A stretch of DNA of 32,210 nucleotides from Pelolinea sp. (GCA_030692365.1 JAUYCC010000069.1:1-32210), one strand, 5' to 3'. Positions 6,332 through 14,032 are shown, counted from the first letter of the stretch. The notes: generated from the sequence alone by a model not told the origin. Made by a program: numbers and translations.

Positions 6332-8326
6332 ATGGAAGGTACAAAGCAACGAATAGCACTAAAAACCACCTCGGTAAATGAACAGGGAGAGTTTGAAATC
6401 CTGGCCATTACCGCCGGTGAGGGCAACGGCTGGAATTTCCCGGCTGCTGCCTTGAAGGAATCAGTTTCATTGTGGGATGGTGTTCATTCATTTATCGATC
6501 ATCACTGGTTTGGCACTTCAGTTCACGACCTCGCCGGTGTGTGCTTCTCTCCCACGTGGGACGAAATCGCCCAGGGGATCAAGCTCCACCTGAAACCTTT
6601 TGGACCGGCAGCCGCCGTGCTGTCCGAAATGGGAAAACAATTCCTCTCGGAAGAAACTATCAGACCCGATGTTGGCTTTTCAGCGGATATTCTTTTTACC
6701 GCCAAAGGTCAAGATGTCCAAACCATCACCCGGGTTTTTAGCGTTGATCTGGTTATCAGTCCAGCTCGCGGCGGTGAATTTGTAAGAGAGATCTATCAAA
6801 AGCTACAGAAAGAGGTAAACATGCCAAAAAATCAAGAAGGTTTAGAAATCCCCAACATCACCCAGGAAAATCTCCCGGGTGTGGAACGGGTACAGCAACG
6901 CATTGAAACCGACAAGAAAGCGGTTGATGCGTTGAAGAACATCCAGGGGCATATGAACGCCCTGGAACAGGAAGCCGACAAAGCCCGCGGATTACGGCTT
7001 CAAATGTGCGAGCAGTTCCTCGACAGTGCCATCACTGCCGCAAAACTACCAGCGCCGGCCGGCGATCGGCTACGCAAACAATTTGCCGGTAAGCTCTTCG
7101 AAGGCGAAGAACTCACCGCAGCGATCGAAGATACCCGCGCCATGGTCAGCGAATTGACAGGCGCGGCCGCAGTTGCAGGGCCGCGGATCCACAGCGTTTT
7201 TGATAGCCATGACAAGCTGCAAGCTGCTGTTGACGATCTGCTGGGCGCTCCGCGTGATGAAGCTCTCAAGGACCTGAAAGCTGCGAAGCTCTCAGGCATC
7301 CGAGAACTTTATCTCATGCTCACCGGCGACTATGATCTGCATGGCGGGTTTAATACCGATCGGGTCCAGTTGGCTACAACCGCTGACTTTACCGGCCTGG
7401 TGAAAAACGCGCTTAACAAGATCGTGGTCAACACTTGGGAACAACTCGGCAAAGCCGGTTACGACTGGTGGACGAGAATCTCTCGAGTAGAGCATTTCGG
7501 ATCATTACAATCCATCACCGGCACCCTGGTCGGCACCGTTGGCACTCTGCCAACCGTGGCAGAAGGCGCGGAATATACCGAGCTTCAAATCGGCGACAGC
7601 CCCGAAACTGCGGACTTCGTCAAGTACGGTGGTTATATCCCGTTGACCCTCGAATTGATTGACAGAGACGAATCCCGTAAATTGGCCGCTTATCCGCGTG
7701 AACTTGCAGCCGCAGGACTAAGAAAGATCAGCGCACTTGTTGCGGCTATCTTTACCAGTAACGCGGCAATCGGCCCCACCATGGCCGACACCGGCGCGCT
7801 TTTCAATGCCAACGCAGTAACAACCGCCGGTGGGCATGCCAACCTTTTGACTACCGCCTTGGCGGCAGCCGAATGGGATGTTGTTTCCCGGGCAGTTTAC
7901 AACCAGCCCATGCTCATCAAGAACGCCGCGGGCGTTTATGGAACAGGTCCCAAAATGGCCATCAATCCACGCTTCGCCGTTGTGCCTCGAGCCTTGCAGC
8001 TCACAGCCATGAAGGTGCTTTATCCCACCCTTGAAAACGCCGCCAATATCTACAGCGAGAACATGCAACGCGGTCAGCCTGGGGACGTGGTAACTGTACC
8101 TGAATGGACAGACGCTACCGACTGGGCGGCAGTTTGTGATCCTTTAATCGCGCCCTCAATCTTCATCGGTGAGCGCTTTGGGATCATGCCGGAAATCTTC
8201 ATTGCCGGCGACAGCCTGAGCCCTGCGGTTTTCATGAATGACGAACACCGCCTCAAGGTGCGCCACTTCCTTGCCTGTTGGGTCAATGACTTCAGACCAC
8301 TTCATAAATCCAACGTAGGCGCATAA
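6332..8326 (+). CDS. Fused prohead protease-scaffold-major capsid protein
   Basis: A 664-aa polyprotein that appears to combine three steps of head assembly. Residues ~1-160 resemble HK97-type prohead proteases: VHSFIDHHW (H52, H57, H58) and PDVGFSADI (S117) supply candidate His/Ser catalytic residues, followed by FSVDLVISPA at 136-145. Residues ~165-300 are helical and charged, like a scaffold or delta domain. Residues ~310-664 match a major capsid protein, ending with QPGDVVTVPEWTD, FIGERFGIMPEIF and the LKVRHFLACWVNDFRPL C-terminus. The usual arrangement is separate genes; fusions are known in some phages. M164 has its own AGAGGTAAAC ribosome binding site, so scaffold-capsid may also be made separately. 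If processed, protease self-cleavage would free the capsid domain. The start follows GGAAAGGTC. Confidence 0.85.
   Translation: MEGTKQRIALKTTSVNEQGEFEILAITAGEGNGWNFPAAALKESVSLWDGVHSFIDHHWFGTSVHDLAGVCFSPTWDEIAQGIKLHLKPFGPAAAVLSEMGKQFLSEETIRPDVGFSADILFTAKGQDVQTITRVFSVDLVISPARGGEFVREIYQKLQKEVNMPKNQEGLEIPNITQENLPGVERVQQRIETDKKAVDALKNIQGHMNALEQEADKARGLRLQMCEQFLDSAITAAKLPAPAGDRLRKQFAGKLFEGEELTAAIEDTRAMVSELTGAAAVAGPRIHSVFDSHDKLQAAVDDLLGAPRDEALKDLKAAKLSGIRELYLMLTGDYDLHGGFNTDRVQLATTADFTGLVKNALNKIVVNTWEQLGKAGYDWWTRISRVEHFGSLQSITGTLVGTVGTLPTVAEGAEYTELQIGDSPETADFVKYGGYIPLTLELIDRDESRKLAAYPRELAAAGLRKISALVAAIFTSNAAIGPTMADTGALFNANAVTTAGGHANLLTTALAAAEWDVVSRAVYNQPMLIKNAAGVYGTGPKMAINPRFAVVPRALQLTAMKVLYPTLENAANIYSENMQRGQPGDVVTVPEWTDATDWAAVCDPLIAPSIFIGERFGIMPEIFIAGDSLSPAVFMNDEHRLKVRHFLACWVNDFRPLHKSNVGA
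6811..6823 (+). promoter_or_regulatory. Internal ribosome binding site and in-frame start (M164)
   Basis: AGAGGTAAAC ends directly before an in-frame ATG at 6821. The start sits exactly at the boundary between the protease-like part and the helical scaffold-like part. Initiation here would give a ~501-aa scaffold-capsid protein without the protease. This is inferred from position and spacing only. Confidence 0.55.
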
Positions 8327-8348
8327 TCGTAAAAAGTTAATTCATCGT

Positions 8349-8390
8349 GGGCTTGGCGGGGGGCTTTAAATACTTCCCCCGCCAACCCCC
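8349..8390 (+). repeat. GGGCTTGGCGGG hairpin (copy 2 of 2)
   Basis: GGG-c-TTGGCGGGGG pairs with CCCCCGCCAA-c-CCC around an AT-rich loop, and GAAAGGTCGAAG follows. It matches the hairpin at 6274-6315 with one compensatory pair change and lies 22 bases after the capsid stop codon. No T-run follows, so a role as an intrinsic terminator is doubtful. Confidence 0.65.
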
Positions 8391-8398
8391 AGAAAGGT

Positions 8399-8471
8399 CG
8401 AAGCCCTTTGCAAGAGCAAAGGGCGTAGATCCCTGAAGTTCGGCACCTTCAAGGTGCCTGAACGGAAGGGA
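8399..8471 (+). repeat. Double-hairpin repeat (copy 2 of 3)
   Basis: GCCCTTTGC (8403-8411) pairs with GCAAAGGGC (8416-8424). GTTCGGCACC (8438-8447) pairs with GGTGCC-GAAC (8453-8463), with one bulged T. Relative to the terminase copy at 2847-2919 the first stem differs at three base pairs, and all three are compensated on the other arm. Confidence 0.85.
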
Positions 8472-8494
8472 AGAACTAAAAAAGGACAATAATT

Positions 8495-9007
8495 ATGGGT
8501 TACGTACACGACACGCAAATGAGCCAGTTCATACCGCCTTCAATGTTCGAACATAGCGCAGGTACCTGGACTATCTCGGAAGCTTCAAATCTTATTAAAT
8601 CAGCCAGGGAAGCCGCTGACGCTGCTTTCACCACGTTGATCCCGGTACCTCTGCCATCCAACAACGCAGTCTTAAAAGGCGCTATGCTAAAAAGCATAGA
8701 CGTCTTTTACGCCATCGGCACAGCGGCCGCGGATGCCTTCGCAACCGTTGAACTTGAAAAAATGACTTTGGGTGTTGACGATGTTGCAGTCACAGGCGCG
8801 GCAGTGGTTACCTCTTGCGACTTGGCTCACGACACCGAAGCAGAGCGGTTGGCAGTGGATACCGATCATGTTATGACGGTTACTCTCACCACCCCGGTGT
8901 GGATCGATGACGGAGAGGCCTTCTGGCTTAAGTTGGTCATTGATGCCGCGGCTACCACAGTCGTTACCTTCTTTGGTGCCAGAGCAAACTACACCCTGAG
9001 GATCTAG
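8495..9007 (+). CDS. Small phage structural protein, beta-rich
   Basis: A 170-aa protein directly after the capsid gene. I do not recognise a named family. After a helical start (residues 27-45, SEASNLIKSAREAADAAF) the sequence is alternating hydrophobic and Thr/Val-rich. It contains segments such as LKSIDVFYAIGTAAADAFATVELEKM and VMTVTLTTPVWIDDGEAFWLKLVI, suggesting a beta-sandwich of the kind found in head decoration or tail-associated proteins. There is no signal peptide or TM helix. The start follows AAAGGAC with good spacing. Placement after the capsid gene favours a decoration or cement-like virion role, which is inference. Confidence 0.7.
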   Translation: MGYVHDTQMSQFIPPSMFEHSAGTWTISEASNLIKSAREAADAAFTTLIPVPLPSNNAVLKGAMLKSIDVFYAIGTAAADAFATVELEKMTLGVDDVAVTGAAVVTSCDLAHDTEAERLAVDTDHVMTVTLTTPVWIDDGEAFWLKLVIDAAATTVVTFFGARANYTLRI

Positions 9008-9036
9008 GTTTTTTCTTCTTCTCTCCTTTTCCCGAT

Positions 9037-9075
9037 CCCCTCCCTACGAAATAGGGAGGGGCGTAGGGGAGGGAA
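9037..9075 (+). repeat. CCCCTCC hairpin repeat (family copy 2)
   Basis: CCCCTCCCTA (9037-9046) pairs perfectly with TAGGGAGGGG (9052-9061), followed by CGTAGGGGAGGG. It lies 29 bases after the structural gene. The rest of 9076-9235 has no gene. TAGAATT/AATTCTA at 9172-9187 is a separate perfect short palindrome. Confidence 0.65.
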
Positions 9076-9235
9076 TCAGAAAGGAATATGGGATAAATAA
9101 ATTCACACTTGAAGAGGCTTTCAAAATCAAAAAAAGGTATCAAATATATGGATATGCCTAAAATAACCCCTTAGAATTAAAATTCTACGGCTGTTCTAAA
9201 CATATTAAAACACTACAAACGAAAGGATTTTTTAC

Positions 9236-9442
9236 ATGATTACCAAACTCCAATCTTTACTCAAATCCCGTAAGTTTTGGGCGGCAATGATCGCGGCCAT
9301 AAGTACTTTGGCCGCTTTCCTCGCAAATGAAATAACCACCTGGCAATTCATTCAAGCCCTGGTTGCAGTGGCAGCCGCTTACTCTACCGGCGTTGCCATT
9401 GAAGACGCTGGCTACGGTATCAGCGGAAATAAACCCTTCTAA
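9236..9442 (+). CDS. Holin-like small membrane protein
   Basis: A 68-aa protein with a basic start (MITKLQSLLKSRKFW) and two hydrophobic stretches, residues ~15-30 (AAMIAAISTLAAFLAN) and ~38-54 (FIQALVAVAAAYSTGVA). This layout resembles small phage holins, which permeabilise the membrane so that an endolysin without a signal peptide can reach the wall. That fits the GH25 enzyme at 3618. The start has an AAAGGA ribosome binding site. It is separated from the endolysin by about 4.8 kb, whereas holin and lysin are usually adjacent. A structural membrane protein is the alternative. Confidence 0.65.
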   Translation: MITKLQSLLKSRKFWAAMIAAISTLAAFLANEITTWQFIQALVAVAAAYSTGVAIEDAGYGISGNKPF

Positions 9443-9445
9443 GCC

Positions 9446-9706
9446 ATGGAAAAGCGAAAACTTGAAGCTGACGCTAAACTCATATTAATTTTATTTGGGT
9501 TTAATCCGCTTGACTGGTGCAGGCGTGATAACGGCGAGCTTGTGGTAATTAATCCAATAGGTCAGAAGTTTGTTTATTCTCCGGAAGAGATCAGTAAATT
9601 ATCTGACAAAGCATTAGTCAAGAAAGAATCAGCATTACCTAAACCCAAGGCAGATCCTAAACCAAAACATAAAACTGTTCATCCAAAGGTGAAACTGGGT
9701 GCTTAA
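9446..9706 (+). CDS. Small Lys/Pro-tailed phage protein of unknown function
   Basis: An 86-aa protein starting 3 bases after the stop of the holin-like gene, so probably translationally coupled, and without its own ribosome binding site. Residues 1-50 look like a compact fold with a short hydrophobic helix (AKLILILFGFNPLDWC). Residues 58-82 are a low-complexity KPKADPKPKHKT-type tail, likely flexible and basic. I do not recognise a family. Coupling to the holin-like gene could mean a lysis or virion accessory role. Confidence 0.6.
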   Translation: MEKRKLEADAKLILILFGFNPLDWCRRDNGELVVINPIGQKFVYSPEEISKLSDKALVKKESALPKPKADPKPKHKTVHPKVKLGA

Positions 9707-9988
9707 CTGGTCGCGCGCTTGTTACGCCCTCCCCCTTCCCCCCCGCCAAACTACCCCCCCAAACCTCCACACCTGTCAAGGTGTCTCTAACATGGCGGGG
9801 GGGATAAGGGTGATTATGGCTCCACGCGTGGCGCCGCTTGGTGGAAAAGCACCACCTGCGGCTGCGCGCGCTTCCCGTGTATCTGCGGCGGGCTTAAGAA
9901 CGGTTGGGTGCCCCCCCAACCTGCGCGGCATACGCCGCGCTGCCCGCCGCCTATTTGATACAGTACATCAACAAGCAAAGGTGTTCTT
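9707..9988. other. Structured non-coding spacer with two complex folds
   Basis: There is no credible gene; the open frame at 9699-10001 is translated palindromic repeat. CCCCCCCGCCA (9738-9748) pairs perfectly with TGGCGGGGGGG (9793-9803) and encloses a second hairpin ACACCT/AGGTGT (9769-9784). A branched structure follows at 9885-9950. The spacer sits between the small protein at 9446 and the head-completion-like gene. Confidence 0.65.
9885..9950 (+). ncRNA. Candidate branched RNA fold (outer stem plus two hairpins)
   Basis: GCGGCGGGC (9885-9893) pairs perfectly with GCCCGCCGC (9942-9950). Between the arms are two complete hairpins in series: GGTTGGG/CCCAACC (9902-9908, 9915-9921) and GCGCGGC/GCCGCGC (9923-9929, 9934-9940). 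All three stems are perfect and the junction is compact. This may be a transcribed regulatory RNA, a packaging signal or simply nested repeat elements. I match no known RNA family. It ends 39 bases before the next start codon. Confidence 0.4.
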
Positions 9989-10639
9989 ATGGCTTCTTTA
10001 ACCGCCTACCGCACCCGAATAATCAACTCGCTCGATGATTCCACTCTCAAATATTCGAATGATATTATCGATGAGGCTTTGAGAAAGGTCCTGAACGAGT
10101 ACACCCGGGCTTTTCCCAATATCAAAACCACCAGCGTTACAATCGCCACAGCCGAAAGATCCCAAACCTTGACCGCCTGCGCAAATCTTATGGCTATCAT
10201 TCAGCTCTACCATCCCTACAATTCGGCATTATCCGATCCATTTATTAACCCCCGGGAGGATTTTGCCCTCACATGGCAAGACGGCATCCCCTTTGCTTTT
10301 TTCACAGGTGACGATATTCCACAGGTAACAGAAAAGATTTTTGTCAAGTACGCTGCTAAACAGACTATAGATACTTTAGATTCTGCCACCGCTACAACTG
10401 TCCGTGATGATCACGAAGATTTATTAATCGTTGGGGCTGCCGGCCAGGCCGCCATGATTCGGGCATCCGGCTTAACCGAGAAGTGGGGAACTTTACCCAA
10501 TCAGCAAAGTAACTTGCTCATTTGGGGGAAATCACAATACCAGCGATTTATTGACTTCCTCATGGAAATAAGATCAGAACAACCGATCGATATTTTCCCT
10601 GATACTTTCTGGAAACTTGATCAATGGGACAGAGGATAA
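9989..10639 (+). CDS. Putative head-completion / head-tail adaptor protein
   Basis: A 216-aa protein. The opening (SLTAYRTRIINSLDDSTLKYSNDIIDEALRKVLNEYTRAFP, residues 3-43) resembles the helical start of several head-tail connector or adaptor proteins. These dock beneath the portal ring. The middle (45-140) is mixed, and 145-185 is helical. No enzymatic motif is present. An AAAGGTG ribosome binding site precedes ATG 9989. The stop is one base before the next gene's ATG, indicating translational coupling with the minor head-like gene. Assignment is by position and general fold impression. Confidence 0.6.
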   Translation: MASLTAYRTRIINSLDDSTLKYSNDIIDEALRKVLNEYTRAFPNIKTTSVTIATAERSQTLTACANLMAIIQLYHPYNSALSDPFINPREDFALTWQDGIPFAFFTGDDIPQVTEKIFVKYAAKQTIDTLDSATATTVRDDHEDLLIVGAAGQAAMIRASGLTEKWGTLPNQQSNLLIWGKSQYQRFIDFLMEIRSEQPIDIFPDTFWKLDQWDRG

Positions 10640-10640
10640 A

Positions 10641-11249
10641 ATGGGCGGTTGGGAACCTGGGTTAATAGATGACCTTTATAAAAAATATATTTGGATGACC
10701 CGCGGCGAAAACTGCCCGCTTTGCGATGCCATGGCAGGTCGCGTTTATGAGCTTGACGTTTATATCACCTCAACAGTTTACCCAGGCTTTCATCATGGTT
10801 GCGATTGTTACCTGAAAGAGGTCCCGGGAGATACCCCGCAATCTGATCTGGATATCTTCGGCAGTTCTTTGAACATGCGCAACGATGGCTGGCTGGAAGC
10901 TCTCTTCGGCAATACTAAAAACCTTTGGTGGTCGCTCAATGTAACCTTGACTCGTCAAATTATGGAAATTTCACAGCCAGGCATGACCGCCGGGCAGGCG
11001 CTTGCTCTCCTGCGCGCTAAAAATCAAACCGGCATTTTCACAAATTTCGGCGGTTTATTCGGTGGCAATTCAAGCGGCTGGTCAGTTTGGCGAAGTGCCA
11101 ACCCCGATCTTTATAAAACCTTTGGTCAAATCTGGACAAGTTGGTTTGGCACAATACCAAGGGCTAAAGATCTTATACCCTACCTGCCTTCTCAAACGTA
11201 TCACTGGCCTTGGCCTCCATCACAATACCCATGGTACCCATATTATTAA
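10641..11249 (+). CDS. Cys-rich minor head-like protein
   Basis: A 202-aa protein if started at ATG 10641; an in-frame ATG at 10617 would overlap the upstream gene and is less likely. Residues ~13-60 hold the diagnostic piece: WMTRGENCPLCDAMAGRVYELD, then PGFHHGCDCYLKEV. This C..C...G ... H..C.C pattern is the short zinc-ribbon-like end found in many SPP1 gp7 / Mu F-type minor head proteins. Those proteins sit inside the head near the portal. Here the motif is at the N-terminus and the large upstream domain of that family is absent, so it is truncated or a stand-alone version. The C-terminal half is Trp/Tyr/Pro-rich (YHWPWPPSQYPWYPYY ending). Coupled to genes on both sides by 1-base spacers. 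Confidence 0.6.
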   Translation: MGGWEPGLIDDLYKKYIWMTRGENCPLCDAMAGRVYELDVYITSTVYPGFHHGCDCYLKEVPGDTPQSDLDIFGSSLNMRNDGWLEALFGNTKNLWWSLNVTLTRQIMEISQPGMTAGQALALLRAKNQTGIFTNFGGLFGGNSSGWSVWRSANPDLYKTFGQIWTSWFGTIPRAKDLIPYLPSQTYHWPWPPSQYPWYPYY

Positions 11250-11250
11250 T

Positions 11251-11751
11251 ATGACATACACTATCGGCGAGAACTGCGACCTGATCCTGACCCACGTGGA
11301 TGTAAATGGTGGGGACCCTTACGGATTCGTTTTAACCCCTGACCCTACACAGAAGACTTCTGCTGTATCTATACAACGGGAGATCACTGCTGAAGGTGTT
11401 ACTTCGATTTATATCTTCTTCACGCTCATACTCGCTGATGATCTCAAGAATCCAAACGGATCAGATCACGCCGACAGCCGCGCTTCGATGTACTCAACAC
11501 TACTCAGTTACCTGGGCAAATCATCCGGGTTATCAGTAGGCACAGTCATGGGTACATGGTTAGGTATCGGCCCACTTGGACATTCAGCCACCGAACTGCA
11601 CCTGGTCAATGCTACCTTTGTCAGTATCAAACTCTTCAACGTCACAACCTATCATCCGCCGGTATCTGAATCTTTGTTCTTAAACTCGCTTTGGTCTGCA
11701 TCACCGCCAGCAGATGACGCTCTTACTTGGGAGACTTCTCTATGGCGATAG
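11251..11751 (+). CDS. Phage protein of unknown function, probably virion
   Basis: A 166-aa protein starting one base after the previous stop. The frame is open upstream to 11002, but that part overlaps the coupled gene in another frame, so ATG 11251 is preferred. The opening (MTYTIGENCDLILTHVDVNGGDPYGFVLTPDP) and the alternating beta pattern through residue 125 suggest a beta-sandwich. SIYIFFTLILADDL (residues ~50-63) is hydrophobic but looks like a strand. I recognise no family. Its place before the fibre-like gene suggests a baseplate, neck or tail-spike-adjacent protein. Confidence 0.6.
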   Translation: MTYTIGENCDLILTHVDVNGGDPYGFVLTPDPTQKTSAVSIQREITAEGVTSIYIFFTLILADDLKNPNGSDHADSRASMYSTLLSYLGKSSGLSVGTVMGTWLGIGPLGHSATELHLVNATFVSIKLFNVTTYHPPVSESLFLNSLWSASPPADDALTWETSLWR

Positions 11752-12187
11752 CATTGACTTTCCCCTCCCCGCAAGCGGGGAGGGGCGCAGGGAAGGGGCA
11801 CTTCGACCTCACCAATCAGAAATCTTTTGATTATCTGTCCGGACACAGCACCTTGATGCCTTTCGACCTCATCTTCTACTCAGTCCACGGCGCTCGGGCA
11901 AGGCGCAAAAACCGCAGAACGTTCGTCCCTCACTGCGGTTTTATGCGCTCCCTCGTCGCCTTGTTTGTAATTCTGTGGGATGCTATATCCACAAAGAACA
12001 AGTTTTCCATCAGCCGTTTATCTGCAGGGTGGACTGCAAAGCCCGCCGCGCATTTGAAATTTTCCCATAATGTCAATTGCCAAAAGCATTTAACGGCGCT
12101 GGGAAGATGCGCCTATGCTTTCGCTAATTAAAGCATTATGAGAAACTTAGGTATATTGGTTAAGTTAATATATAAAAAGGTGAAAAA
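11752..12187. other. Intergenic repeat cluster before the fibre gene
   Basis: I see no credible gene. CCCCTCCCCGC (11762-11772) pairs with GCGGGGAGGGG (11775-11785), followed by GCAGGGAAGG; this is a third CCCCTCC-family hairpin. A second copy of the GGGCAAGGCGCAAAAA element lies at 11888-11963. Its inner stem is AAAACCGCAG (11908-11917) with CTGCGGTTTT (11933-11942). The 134-codon open frame across this stretch is a repeat read-through. The last 60 bases are AT-rich and end in an AAGGTG ribosome binding site. Confidence 0.6.
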
Positions 12188-13501
12188 ATGGCATACCCAT
12201 TAAGCTCCAACGTCTCGGCGGGCGACCCCACCCTGTCAGCGCACTACAACAACCTGCGCTCGGATACCCTCAATTTGGGGCGCGCTTCTGCGGATTCGGT
12301 CAGACTTGCGGCTCTCCTGGAAAGATACGAAAGCCGCCTTACCCTTTTATTCCTCAACTCAACAGATGTCAAAGTCACGGCTACCGCCACAGCCCCGGTC
12401 TCGCTTATGATCGCCGGTTATATGGTCCAGGCAACAGAAAATATTTCTAATACCGACGCCCCCGCGGGGGCTGCTGCTGATTATTACGTTTTCGCAAACC
12501 GCGTTGCCGGATCCACCACTTTCACGCTCAGCATTTCAACATCCATTACCGAAGTTGCCAACCAACGCCGCATCGGGCGCTTTTATTGGAATGGTACAAC
12601 GATTGTTAAGGATTCTGTTAGAACAGAACAGGCAATTTCTATTAATTCACTGCTTTATCTCACAGAGCCACAGCTTGCCGACGGCAGGCTTACTCTTTCA
12701 ACTGGCGTTGCAGTCCCAACAACCGATATCAACAGCGCAACTCTTTATTACACGCCTTACGTTGGCAACCGAATTTCACTTTATTGCGAAAACTACGGCT
12801 GGCGCGTTTACGGTTTTAACGAATTATCTATTAGCCTTGCGGCTATTGGTACAGGTAACTACGATGTCTTTATTTTTAATAATAATGGCACTTTAACTTT
12901 ATCCCTTGTCTCCTGGTCAAATGCCACTACCCGGGCTGTTTCTTTAGTTCTTCAAGATGGTGTTTTGGTTAAATCCAGTGCTTTAAGTTATCGCTATTTA
13001 GGTACCATTCGCGGCGGTGCAGCAGGGTCAGGTTCGGATACTTTGTTAAATCGCCTGGTTTGGAATTACTATCATCGCGTAAAACGTCCCCTCCTTGTCA
13101 CTGAATCCATTGATTCGTGGACTTATTCAATTAATGATACCTGGAGGCCTTTACGCAACGTTAGTGACAACAAGGTTACTTTTGTCATCGGCATAAATGA
13201 AACAGAAGTCTGGTTTAGTGCTAATGTTTTGGCTGAAAACAGTGCAAGTAATGGCATCGGTATTGGCATTTGCCTCGATGGTGGCAATGCCAACCACGCA
13301 CAAATCACTCGTGGCATTAAAGGTTTTGTCTCTACGTATAATCTAGGTTGGTACGGCGCTGATTATTTTGGCTATCCCGGACTTGGTATGCATTATTTGC
13401 AAATTGTTGAATTAAGCGGTGGTACTACCACTACATTCTACGGCGACAAAGGAGCTACTTTTGAGGTTGTCAGTGGTGGTATTGGTTTTATCACCATGTA
13501 A
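12188..13501 (+). CDS. Tail-fibre-like phage structural protein
   Basis: A 437-aa protein. The N-terminus (MAYPLSSNVSAGDPTLSAHYNNLRSDTL) has the 'NV.AGDPTLA.HYNNLR' style seen at the start of phage fibre and appendage proteins. The middle has LSTGVAVPTTDINSATLYYTPYVGNRISLY (residues ~171-200), which I associate with tail or fibre proteins of several phages. After that come Gly/Asn/Thr-rich beta segments and a likely trimeric C-terminal domain (ending GATFEVVSGGIGFITM). There is no enzymatic signature, so it may bind the cell surface. The start follows AAAGGTG. It is the largest gene after the capsid, yet no tape measure or tail tube gene accompanies it, which points to a short-tailed (podovirus-like) or degenerate particle. 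Confidence 0.72.
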   Translation: MAYPLSSNVSAGDPTLSAHYNNLRSDTLNLGRASADSVRLAALLERYESRLTLLFLNSTDVKVTATATAPVSLMIAGYMVQATENISNTDAPAGAAADYYVFANRVAGSTTFTLSISTSITEVANQRRIGRFYWNGTTIVKDSVRTEQAISINSLLYLTEPQLADGRLTLSTGVAVPTTDINSATLYYTPYVGNRISLYCENYGWRVYGFNELSISLAAIGTGNYDVFIFNNNGTLTLSLVSWSNATTRAVSLVLQDGVLVKSSALSYRYLGTIRGGAAGSGSDTLLNRLVWNYYHRVKRPLLVTESIDSWTYSINDTWRPLRNVSDNKVTFVIGINETEVWFSANVLAENSASNGIGIGICLDGGNANHAQITRGIKGFVSTYNLGWYGADYFGYPGLGMHYLQIVELSGGTTTTFYGDKGATFEVVSGGIGFITM

Positions 13502-13518
13502 AGTCCGGCGGCTTCGTA

Positions 13519-13575
13519 GCTCCCTGCAAGTGCAGGGAGCGAAGATCCCCGAAATGCGTGCCCAGAGCGGACCGC
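13519..13575 (+). repeat. Double-hairpin repeat, diverged (copy 3 of 3)
   Basis: GCTCCCTGC (13519-13527) pairs with GCAGGGAGC (13532-13540) around AAGT, followed by GAAGATCCCCGAA as in the other copies. The second hairpin is replaced by AAATGCG...CGCATTT. From 13588 a GCGAAGCATTCTGTAAGGAG block follows, the opposite-strand partner of 490-552. Confidence 0.75.
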
Positions 13576-13696
13576 ATTTGCCCATTGCGAAGCATTCTGT
13601 AAGGAGAGCGAAGCGTGGGGTGGGGCGGCGCCTTCATGGCGCCAGCATGGAGGGGACTGCCCATCGCTGCAGTAAACTGAATAAGAAAGGTGTTCA

Positions 13697-14020
13697 ATGA
13701 CAGAAAATATCTACAACCCACGCAAGCTCACTGCTGAACTTATGGCAGCAAATTTACCAATCGCCGGTGTCGCATCAACAGGTCAAATCGATTATGCCCG
13801 CGACCTTACAGCTTCCGAAAAGCGCACAGCCGAATCTATTGTTACCGCGCATGATCCATCACCAATCACAAAAGACGCCAGGCTTGAAGCTTACCGTTCC
13901 GCCGGAATCACCGATGAAAACCTAATCTTTGCACTTTGGGATCAAATAATCAAAGGCGACAGCACCAAGTCCGCCGTCTTGCAAAACGCAATGGAAGCGA
14001 TTGATTCTAAGATCAATTAA
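13697..14020 (+). CDS. Small phage tail-end protein of unknown function
   Basis: A 107-aa, mostly helical protein with an AAAGGTG ribosome binding site. Features: NLPIAGVASTGQIDYARDLTASEKRTAESIVTAHDP (residues 20-55) resembles small proteins that follow fibre genes in phages, in which an 'I.....L...E...A..I...H.P' pattern is common. The C-terminal half has repeated acidic helices. A chaperone or accessory role for the fibre is a guess from position. It is the last gene of the module and stops 12 bases before the convergent guaA stop codon. Composition is similar to the rest of the module. Confidence 0.6.
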   Translation: MTENIYNPRKLTAELMAANLPIAGVASTGQIDYARDLTASEKRTAESIVTAHDPSPITKDARLEAYRSAGITDENLIFALWDQIIKGDSTKSAVLQNAMEAIDSKIN

Positions 14021-14032
14021 ATTAGATGCGGA

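Noticed and set aside
9081-9162. Short frame with protein-like sequence (KFTLEEAFKIKKRYQIYGYA)
   Set aside because: It has no ATG, GTG or TTG start near a ribosome binding site and is too short to support.
9699-10001. 100-codon open frame
   Set aside because: It reads through nested palindromes and overlaps the next gene start.
11727-12131. 134-codon open frame
   Set aside because: Composed of the CCCCTCC hairpin and the CAAGGC element; no coding character.
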